Shown here: positions 55,030 through 64,000 of the stretch, in pieces
Layout: every line of letters starts with the position of its first letter
Position numbering within the stretch: position 1 is the stretch's first letter
From: Gnetum montanum
Lineage: Eukaryota; Streptophyta; Gnetopsida; Gnetales; Gnetaceae
Direction of reading: 5' to 3'
NCBI GenBank assembly: GCA_015680685.1
Contig: MNCI01025002.1
Span: 117,819-181,818, forward strand
Length of the DNA stretch: 64,000 nucleotides
Notes under the pieces: model-generated
Databases searched by the model: none
What the model saw: only the letters and a program-made list of their open reading frames with translations
What the model was told of the DNA's origin: nothing
Program-made: the position numbers and the translations under genes

Positions 55030-57200
55030 ATGGAATCCTTCCAAATTAACCCAGTAACACTACCAATCTTTGACTTTGGGGCTGAAAATTCAAACCCTGT
55101 GACTGCTACGGAATTCATAACCATCATTGAACAAATAAATCCCCAAGGCCTTACATGCCAATCACTAAGGATACAGGGCAAAGGCCCTACTTATGCGACT
55201 CTTACACTCGAACAGTATAATTTCATTTGTGTCAAGATCCAAGCCAACCTACCTATCGATCGTATAGAGAGGGAAGCGAAGCGAGAATATGAATTTATCC
55301 ACAATGGAGGATGTGAGTTCACCCCTTTAGCATTTGACATAATCTTGCTGTATGAAAACCATCATAAACTCATATCCCAGCTTCTTATGGCAAGAAGTCA
55401 AGCCTTACAGCTACTGCCAATAGAGCCTCAAGATGAGGAAGATGACTTTACAGCCCAATCTGAACATGGAGATTCCTACCACACCGTCAGTCCCCATGCC
55501 TATACAAACCCATTATTCCACCCTTTTCTGGAAGAAACTGTGCTTCCTCCTTCATCTAAAAACAATCGAGCACCAGTCTCCCAACAAGAGGGATTTGCTC
55601 CCATTCCCATCTTCTTCGTACTCAATAATATTCACTTTGATGTATCCACTTCCATTGTTCCTCCACAAGTATAGTCCCAAAAACTCCCTTCCAAAACTAA
55701 AGTAGGGTCAATCTTTTGACCTCAAATAATTAGGATGCCATCGGTCATACCAGCTTCCACATCCACCCACTACATACCTCAGGTGCAGATCCACAGAGCA
55801 CCATTGATTACTCCAATCCAACACATTCAGGGTATTACTTCACAACCTATGGCTAGGAAGTGGGTTCCACCAACTGTAGTCTCAGTCCAGAATACCATCC
55901 CACTGCAACAAATGTCATCCCAACAACCTCTCTTTCCACAAACAATGCAACAACTAAATCATTATCAGCCACAATCCACTCAATCCATTGGTTTGCCTAC
56001 CGCCCAAGAATGGGCAGACATAAAAAAAATGATGCACTCATTGGTAGAAGAGTTAAAATGTCTTAAAACTGTGAACACTGAGGAAGTTAAGGTACTAGAT
56101 TTCTATCAAGATGATCCAATTGACCCCTCAGTTCCACCCTTTACCTTGCCAAAGGGAGTCTCATTACCCCAGCTGACTAAATACAATGGAGAGGGAGACC
56201 CAAATGCCCACCTACTGACATTTCGAACAGAAAGTCTTTTGCTTCAGGCATGGCCCCATGTAATTTTGCGTGTGTTTGCTATGTCCTTAACCGAAAAAGC
56301 CTTAGACTGGTACCAAGCTTTACCTCATAGCTCCATATCTTTTCTAGAGGATTTATTGCACCAGTTTGTCACCCATTTCAACTACAATTTGAAACCTAAA
56401 GTCACGTTAGATAGCTTGATCGAAATTAAACAAGCACCACTTGAGCCAGCACAGAAATTTATCCAAAGATGGAGTGCAGCCTTAAATGAACTTCACGAAC
56501 CCATCCCTGAAACATATCTGCTTACCATCCTTAAGACGGCTGTGAATAACATTATTACGTCAAAGATTTACTATTTGAAAGCCCGCACATTGAGCCAAGC
56601 ATTCGTGCAAATCAAAGACATAGAAGAGGCGGCACAAACAAGTAATGACCCAGCCTACTCAACCTTTAGGAGCCAACATACGAGGAAAGATAAATCTAAA
56701 ACCACAGTAGTAGTAGTGGCTGAAATATCCTGACCTAGTTATCCAGGACAAAAAGGAAAACAACCTGCTGTCCCAAACAGCTATGANATAGTAGTAGTGG
56801 CTGAAATATCCTGACCTAGTTATCCAGGACAAAAAGGAAAACAACCTGCTGTCCCAAATAGCTATGAAAGAAACACACCCACTCCTACACCCAAAAATTC
56901 TTCAAATAGAAACAACAACATAGGTCATGCTCGTACATTCGAAAGAAAAGATCCCACTCAATACACACCATTGCCCATGAAGTCTTCACAATTGCTTGAT
57001 CAACTTCTAAAGGTCGAGCTAATTCAACATAAACAAATGTCTCCTGTAGCCTCTCAAAGACATGATCGATTTTGTGAATATCACCAACGGTGTGGTCATG
57101 GGACCGATTACTACTTTACGTTGAAATAGGATATACAATGCATGATTGATAGGGGTAAAGTAGTATTCGACAAGGCAAACCAGTAAGACCCCAAAACCAA
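55030..57200 (+). pseudogene. Tat-type gag relic
   Basis: Begins MESFQINPVTLP. An N-terminal region (to 55672) and a Gln/Pro-rich stretch (55735-56000) precede a capsid of the Retrotrans_gag type. The capsid runs from KYNGEGDPNAHL through ALDWYQALP to RTLSQAF (56175-56620). The longest intact stretch is 332 codons (55735-56733). Near 57075 FCEYHQRCGHGTDYY replaces the usual C-x2-H-x4-GH-x3-C type finger, with the last Cys lost. Stops at about 55672, 55719 and 57127 disrupt the frame. The stop at 56731 sits within an artefactual duplication. Confidence 0.8.
56708..56867. repeat. 79-bp duplication flanking a single N (assembly join)
   Basis: 56708-56786 and 56789-56867 are the same but for one base and straddle an N at 56787. 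It lies in gag and probably inflates the true sequence by about 80 bases. Confidence 0.85.
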
Positions 57201-57473
57201 TCCATTAATGAGCCTAGTACAAGTCATCAAAACGAGGATAATGTCACAAGTCATGTCCCAAACCCAGCATCTTCAGCTACTAACATAAAAACCCCTCCAC
57301 GGGAAATACGAATGTTGGGTCAGATGGACCAAATCTCTACAGACAAGGGTGCCCCAAATGGTAAAGACCTAGCGAATGCATTGACCCAGGTCACACAAGC
57401 TTTGAAACAAAAGAATACTTCTTTAAGCCTGTATGATCTAGTAATGACTTTGCTAGTACATTGAGAAGCTCTC

Positions 57474-58322
57474 GTGCGTATGTTAACTTCAGTCCCTATT
57501 AGTGAGGACCTTCCTATAGATGAACCATCCATTCATGCGGTATTGTCTACGCAACCTCAGGAATCAAAGACTACATCCCTAGAGTTTTGCACTAAAGACA
57601 TTAAGCTAGATGAGAAAATAGAAGAAGTTACTACAACCCCCATGTTCATAATGATATAGGTTAATCATTTCAAGATACGTAGGGTGCATGTCGATGATGG
57701 TGCGACGACCAATGTAATACTTTTTCCCGTCATCAAAAAACTAGAACTTATCAAAAAAATACAGCCCATGACAACTTCTTTCCTAAAATCCTTCAGTGGT
57801 TCCTGTGTTGGAGTGAAAGGTATGGTTACCTTGGATTTCATAGCCGAGGACCAAATCCCCACATCAGCTAAATTCATAGTAGTCGATGAAATGCCATGAT
57901 TTAATATGATCCTAGGACGTCCTTGGCTGGCTCAACTTAAAGCTGTATCCTCCCCAATTCATCAGGAGATCCACTTACCTTACAAGAGTGGTGAGATCAT
58001 CATATATGGAGATGCAATAGTACCACCTACTTCCTCACACCCTAGAGTAGATCAAGAGTCAGAAATTGAGTTCATTGAGCCTAAGCAATGAACCATGAGC
58101 ATACTTCAAAACATAAATCCAACGTTAACTCCCAATCCTACTGAAGCTGAAGAAACACTAGACAATACAAACATAGGCACCATCCCTACTGATGTCTCTT
58201 GGTCGGAATTACCCTTTGATATCACCAATGAAGGGGAAGGTAAGTATAAAATATTACCTGCATGCTCAACTCCACATGTTAAACTACAAAGGATCAAGAA
58301 GCAACTCAAGAAACAGAATTAA
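57474..58322 (+). pseudogene. Tat-type aspartic protease relic and linker
   Basis: A retropepsin-like region has VDDGATTNVI (from about 57690) as the active-site loop and MILGRPWLAQL (about 57906) as the late conserved block. A linker then ends at a TAA at 58320-58322. Reverse transcriptase should follow in a normal element but is absent here. It probably belongs to the same coding unit as the gag upstream. Confidence 0.75.
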
Positions 58323-58380
58323 ACTACCGAATGTTTGAAATGATGTTAAACTACCGAATGTCCAAAATGACGTTAAACAT
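58323..58380 (+). repeat. TTAAACTACCGAATG repeat at the element junction
   Basis: Two to three copies of ATGATGTTAAACTACCGAATG-like units, related to the 3' UTR array at 51575-51795. Directly after 58380 the sequence switches to minus-strand element C. Confidence 0.6.
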
Positions 58381-60233
58381 CCCAGTTGGCCTTGAGTGCG
58401 TTGGTGTGCATGTAGGTTTGCACTTGTGCCTTGGAAACATCCCAGTCAGCCTTCTCTTTTTCCTCTGCCACTCTTTTATTATCTACCAACAATTTGTTGA
58501 GTTTCTTAGTCTTGAAGGTGTCCAGCTAGTCTGCGGAAATAAATTGAGAGGGGTCCCGCTGTGTAGCTTGTAGGGTTACAAGCCTTTCTTGAGGTTTTGC
58601 TAACTTTGCTTTTGCATGCTTGACCTTGATTTTTGTCATGACCAGCTTTCCCTTGGTGGAGATGAGGTTCGATTGTGTTGCCGTAACATCCTGTGGAATG
58701 TCAAACAAGGACTTCATCACCTATCCTATTTGCAACAATCGATCAAGCACATCCTCATGCTCTGCAGTAGTCATTGAGGGACTGCCAAAGTTTGAGCATC
58801 CAATGCTGCCATGAAATCTACCGGTGGCACAACAGGGATGTTAAAGGATTCTTTAATGTGGTCTATGACCACCTCTATGACTTTTACTGCATCCTGGTGC
58901 TGCATGACCACCACTATGGCCCTTTCACCAGTCTCTAATTACACCTAAAAGGATGCAGCATTCCCTAAAATTTTTGTGACCAATAAGTCTCTCCTCCTCC
59001 TATCTGAATGGACACCTCACCCTGTGCATGATCTATAGAAACAGTAGGCTATATGGTATCGTCGATGATGCGGAAGAGATTTGCATCATCACGACTTTCC
59101 CAATTGATCGTCTCAGCAATGGCCTTGAGATGGCTCATCGACAGTTGGTAATCTTGCGATGGTGGTGGTGGTTGATCTTACTGGCTTGTGCTAGGCCCTA
59201 CTTCTTGTTGTTGACTAGGTCCCATGCTTAGAAGTTGGCTAGGCCCTGCAAGTTGAGTTGAAATGGGCCCCACCATTTGTTCTTGCTCTTTTTTTGGCTC
59301 CAGCGTCTCACCAGCACTTTTCCTTGCAGCTGGTGGCTTCAGCAATTCGGCATACAAAGCATTTTGGGCTCTTCTAAGGATGTCATTGGTGTATCCCCAA
59401 ATACTAGCATGCTTGCATAGCTTCCTGATGAGACAAGGGAAGGGCAATGCAAACTTCCCTGGCTTGCATTCTTCAAATTGCCTTAAGATCTCCATGAAAT
59501 ATAGATGAGGCAGGTTAGCATCAACCTTTCCCATCAATATTGCACTTCCTCTTGCCACATATGTCGAAATTGTGTTTAATCCTTTTGTGGGAAAGATGTG
59601 ATAAGTTCCAATTTTAAAGTAGATTCTCTCTTCCAACGTTAATTCTCCATATATCCTATATTCCTTACTGTATGCCTTGTCTAACCAAACCCTTTGCGCA
59701 TCAGCATCAGAGCGAGTAGATAGATGAGCAACCTTTGGCCCTGTATTCGGAACATTTAACACTTCCAAAATGGCTTTGACCAAAAAATCAACAGACACAC
59801 CACAAATGTCAATTGTTGTGCCTTCATCTTTATTGTGCCAAAATTGGTACGTTTCTCCTAAGTACCAGGCATTGCTTTCGAAGAGGATAGGCCATAATGG
59901 GGACCCTTTAAGGTGGTCCCTAATGGCCTAAGGAGTGAATTCTATGAAAGGTCTGAAGTTCAATATCACGATCACTGCAACTGATGTGAACCTTTCATGG
60001 ATGGCCTAAACACACTTTGTGGGCAACGTGAGGTGTTGTCCTTGTTCAAGTGCTGTAGTAGCTCCTCCTTCTATCTGTCCTGATTGTACAGTGGTAGGGG
60101 CTTCTTGATGGATATTGAACGATTGCTCCTCCTACTCTACATGTTGTTCGGTAGGCACTTGTCCTTTACCTCTACTAGGTTGCTTAGATGCACCTTGAGA
60201 GGGACCTTCTTATTGTCCATGCTTTGGGCCCAT
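58381..60233 (-). pseudogene. accessory ORF relic of element C, 3' truncated
   Basis: The homologue of the element A accessory ORF. The ATG at 60233 follows a GATTGCAG acceptor. The leader is basic and Gln/Pro/Gly-rich (MGPKHGQ). WYLGETYQFW lies at 59838-59867, then ERIYFKIGTYH, ALPFPCLIRKLCK (about 59430-59460) and a Gln/Pro-rich linker. The start of the coiled coil (DVTATQSNLISTKGKL) follows near 58690. The longest unbroken stretch is 59798-59181 (206 codons). It is cut off at 58380 by the Tat protease segment, so the rest of the coiled coil and the 3' LTR are missing. Confidence 0.65.
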
Positions 60234-60241
60234 CTGCAATC
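60234..60241 (-). other. splice acceptor abutting the element C accessory ORF
   Basis: On the minus strand GATTGCAG then ATGGGCCCAAAG, the same layout as element A at 22151-22161. Confidence 0.6.
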
Positions 60242-62203
60242 ACACGGGGCCAATCATTAGTAAGGTTGCTTATCAAAGTTAAGTTATACCTTACTTCTTG
60301 CCTTAATGAGTTTGTTCTGATTTCATGTGATTTTAAAGTTAGGAGTTTTTATGGGAGTGTCCCCAAAAGATTTTAATATTTGGTCCACTTTGCTTAGGTG
60401 GTTTCGGAGTTTAATTTCCTGGTATAGATAAGGAGATGAAATTTTTTTGGGCACATGTTTATTATTTTTATAACTAATTACCCTTGATAGTGTCCTTCAG
60501 AAATGATGAATTTCAAAAACTTTATACACAATTCAGCATGTACCCCTCCCCCACGACTAAGCTAAACACTTTGGGTTCAAGTAGGTTCAGACAGAATGAA
60601 AATCAAAGCACTAGCGAGCGAGTTATGGTTATCGAAACAAGAGATGTGCAATCGCAAGTTGTAGAAGAAAATTTGAAAAAATCCCCCCACATGAATACTT
60701 GCAAATGATGTTGACGTGCACAGGGGGTCCATATATATACATATTTTAAGGATGTAATATTGCGTACCCATTGGCCGGGACCCGATATCATGTCCTATCA
60801 AAAATAGGGTAGTTGAAAAATTTACAAATTTTTTGAAACTCCAAGGTATAACAGAGGATTTGTAGGTCAATGTAAAGGGGTCCAAGGTAATACAAATGAG
60901 TCCTGAAGGCACAAAGAGTATAATGGTGTAAAATCTATCAATGAAAATCATAAATAGTAGGAGGAAAAAGGACATATGTTAGCTCATAGGAACGTTTGAA
61001 CCAAAAGGATGATAAGGGAAAGAAGAGTGTTGGTAATACTTAGAGGGTATAAGAGGATGTGTGGGAGATGTGTTACAAGTGAAAATTACAAGGGTTACAC
61101 AAGTGGGTCCTCCCCAAAGCAGGTTCCAACCTATAGTGCCTTGCATAACCATACCTTAAAATGTCCGTAGGAACTAGAAGGGTTAAATGTAATCCACACC
61201 AATCTCACAAAACACACACATCTAGATATCACTGTGATGAGATATGAATCCCATGCTACTTGAGTTACAAGTCACAACTACACTAACAATGAGGTGAGGT
61301 GAATCATAGAAGAGATTGCAGATATTGGGACATGAGGTAATTGACTTAGGGCACAATGAATCCTGTATGTAAGGCATGATTAGTGTGTCATTTTCCCGTC
61401 ACTCCAAAGTCAAGACCAAGTTCATTCCTCTAATTAGTGACATTGCATTGCTTCATCCAATGATGGACAACCATAAGAGCATCATGACAACAAGGCATAC
61501 AATCACTTGGCATTTTGTTCAAGGGAGGAGTGATTTCGCATTGTGGCACTCACTCTTTTTTTTTTCTTTTTTGATGTGCTTAATCCAGAGAAGCCACCTA
61601 CCTTTGGGCATGGATGCATGTCTTTCCAATGGGACCCCCTCGGAAAGAGTTATTATTATTATTATTTTTCTAGTTGAGTGCCCTTGGATTACTCTTACTC
61701 CCATTTTTCATTAGATCTACAAGGATCTTAGTACAACCCAGCTGCATGATAACTCTTACAGATGCCACAAAAGAGAATCCACAAGTCTTGTTGATGTCAT
61801 ACCTTGGTCATTCCTTCTTGGTTCATCATTCTTCATTCTGGGCATAATAACACAAGGTTACTTAAGTTTTAATGATTAGGAATATCATTGTACCTAGAGT
61901 AGAACCTCTTATTAATGGAATGGATAGGTGGATGTTGTGGGTTCGCTATCCAAATAATTAGTCACCTGAGACTGAATAACATAAAACGACACCTCAACCA
62001 TTGGTCACATGAGTGTTTTATTCCTAGATGAGATTACTTTATAAAAGGTAAAAAGATAAAAAGATAAAAAGACAAAAAGACAAAAAGGCAAAAAGATCAA
62101 ACAATAAGTTGAAAAGTGAAAAACTAATTTTTTTTTTTAAAATTTAAAGAAAATGAAAAAATAGTTATTAATCCTACTTGTTATTAGAATGGTGGGTATC
62201 CCC
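60242..62203 (-). other. spacer between gag and accessory ORF of element C
   Basis: No coding found, and in particular no pol motif, as in element A. Contains an AAAAAGATA/AAAAAGACA simple repeat at 62046-62099 and short TTATTATT runs. Confidence 0.5.
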
Positions 62204-64000
62204 CTAACTAAATAGTTGAGTATGATGAGGATTAATAAATGAAAAGTTGAGATCCTTGCATGTTGGATGTATTGGGATTCGGTCATATCCGAACCATTGG
62301 GTATCTTCTGATGTGGTGGTTGGAACATACCCCAAGTGGGGCTCACACACTTGATTGTAGTTGGCATAGTGGTGTAGGTTATGAGGTGTAGTTAATTTAG
62401 AAGGAATTGACCCACTATGGTACTTGTGACCGTAAGATGGTATGCAAGGATTGATCTGTCTCCCTTGGTGGCTATATTCATTAGTCCATATGGTTGTTGG
62501 AGTATTGGTTGCTGGCCCGAATGAGCTAACACAATGCACTGAGTTCGAGGAGAAGTATGCACCACAATGTTGAACTTGTGCTAAGTTGGAGGATGTAGTG
62601 GGCTCAAAGTTGTGCTGTCCCTTCTTATGGTCATGCTGAAAGAAGGGGCATCTTCGATGTGGAGGAAATTTCCCATTGCTGTTGTCAGCAGAAGCACAAG
62701 TAATATTTGTGGGTGGTTGTTGTGGTGCAACCCCTTCTGGAACACTTGGTGGCGATGTAGAAGGAGGTGAAGGATGAGAATGTTGAAATTGAGGAGAAGT
62801 GTAATGTACATGAGGTGGTGGTCCTATTGGAGAGCATATGGGTTGATAGCATTGAGGAGAATAATAACCATGTGGTGAGATAGAGGATGTTGACCCAGTT
62901 GGAGAAACAGGATGTTGAGCTTGATAAGCACTTAGGTTCAGATGGTATGAAGGGTATAACCAATTTGGAGATGGCCTCCCCCATGACTAGGATTGTTGCC
63001 ACCATGACTGAGCATAGTATTTCTACACAAACTTTAGATGTAACATTCTTCCCCAATTCTCATGTAAATGTGACAAGATTGGGCATTGGCCCTTGGGGTG
63101 ATCGTACAGGCAAATGTTACATTGATATGTATGATTGACAGTTAAGTTCTTATTCTTTTCAACCCTTCTTTCTAATCATCTAAAGGTGTTTTGTCCCATT
63201 CCTTGGGTTTTCATAACTCTATCCCCAATAATGTTGGCATATTCTCCACATTTTTCATGTATCCATTCCATCATCTTATTGATCTTTGTCTCAATTTCAT
63301 CCAATGATTGTAGTACTGGCAAAGATGGTTCCACCTCCTTGAGGTGGGTTGATTTCTCCTCTTTATTATCATGTTAAATTAAGAGTTTGGGCTTGTTGAG
63401 ATTTTTCAATGTTCTCCCATTTAGCCATTTCTTCTTCTCCTTTTGCTACCCACTTAATAAGCTCTTGGAGTTGGTGGGTTCGTAGCTCATATAGTTGAGC
63501 TCAAGCATACATCCCTAGGGTCTCCCTTGTTTCATTATGGAGCCCATCTATGATATGGTACATTAGCCTTTCCTCGAAGAACCCATGGCCTGGGCAGTTG
63601 TTTAACAATGCATAATATCTTTCTAAGGCCATGTCCAAGGGTTCATGTTGTGCTTGTTTCCACTCTTGGATTTGTTTCCTCAAGGCTGACACTCTTGCGT
63701 AAGTTTGATATCTTTCATTGAAGAGTTCTACCATTGTTGACCAATGTTGGATTGACTTTGGTTTTAGGGACCTATACCACACTTTTGCGTGGCCAACGAG
63801 TGTCATAGGAAAGAGCTTAAGTTTTTTCCATCCATTATCAATGTTGTTCCATGCACAGGCATCATAGAAGGCTCATAAATGTTGTTGTGGATCTACTTCA
63901 TAGCCTCTTGAGAATTTGGAAAAGTTGTTTGAGTCAAGCCTGGGTAGACGGCTTTCCTTGCAATGCCTGCAGGATATTTGAATAGCCTCTTGTATTTCTA
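62204..64000 (-). pseudogene. element C gag relic, runs off the right edge
   Basis: Minus strand. The capsid shows AFYDAC...NNIDN-W-KLKLFP, then VWYRSL, WSTMVELFNERYQTYARV, WKQAQHEPLD and CPGHG (63806-63501 is open), all matching the element A gag. A zinc-knuckle-like C-x2-C-x3-H-x4-C (CNICLYDHPKGQC) is at 63083-63121. A Pro/Gln/Tyr/His-rich tail ends at 62204. Stops lie around 63500, 63370 and 63030. The N terminus and 5' LTR are beyond the window. Confidence 0.75.

Noticed and set aside
54794-55057. Plus-strand open frame rich in W-S-R-G-L-V repeats
   Set aside because: A translation of the 16-17-bp tandem array in the gag leader; the real gag starts at 55030 in another frame.
55030-58322. 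Possibility that gag-protease at 55-58 kb and pol at 48-51 kb are simply one normal element
   Set aside because: Pol lies upstream of gag on the same strand with an LTR between them, so they cannot be collinear parts of a standard element.

Overview
This is a plant nuclear DNA window, most likely from a gymnosperm with a large genome such as a conifer. The evidence is two spliced plant genes set about 20 kb apart in old, nested, heavily mutated LTR retrotransposons. The conifer assignment is inference. Three isolated N characters, each flanked by a near-perfect direct duplication of 40-79 bp, look like unmerged contig overlaps in a short-read assembly. Two long N gaps are also present.

Host genes: (1) 4768-8968 (+), a three-exon Raf-like Ser/Thr/Tyr protein kinase of the HT1-like group, 363 aa, with all catalytic motifs. 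(2) 30401-35191 (-), an eight-exon 20S proteasome beta-2 subunit (PSMB7/PBB type), 273 aa, with intact splice phases, catalytic Thr, Asp17 and Lys33. One assembly gap falls inside its second intron.

Repeats, left to right: 1-35 is the tail of an LTR. 10593-27112 is a three-level nest. The LTR of element G (+, tRNA-Met-type primer site) is split by element F (-, 10807-26826, exact ATCAT target duplication, no recognisable coding). F is split by element A (+, 16648-26133, LTRs about 905 bp, tRNA-Asp-like primer site, gag relic, no pol, and an accessory ORF before the 3' LTR). A LINE reverse-transcriptase relic lies at 27.8-28.6 kb. Ty1/copia fragments lie at 36.3-38.5 kb, with the integrase piece inverted between TTA repeats.

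From 41 kb to the end the window is a mosaic. Element B (-) has a 3' LTR at 41048-41703 and, just upstream of it, a phase-consistent multi-exon pseudogene (41791-47191). That pseudogene joins a degenerate HAD-phosphatase-like domain to an accessory domain, a coiled coil and an acidic tail. Next comes a Tat-type Ty3/gypsy assembly in the unusual order pol (47.8-51.3 kb), tandem repeats, LTR (53894-54703), gag-protease (55.0-58.3 kb), all on +. Element C (-), from 58.4 kb to the window end, carries gag and an accessory ORF homologous to those of A.

The most interesting signal is the accessory gene family shared by A and C and probably B. In A and C its ATG sits directly on a conserved splice acceptor, and both copies carry a W-Y-L-G-E-T-Y-x-F-W motif. 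In B it is a spliced gene fused to what looks like a captured host phosphatase domain. The A and C gag proteins also share an unusual zinc knuckle, C-x2-C-x3-H-x4-C. All TE genes here are broken by stops and frameshifts.
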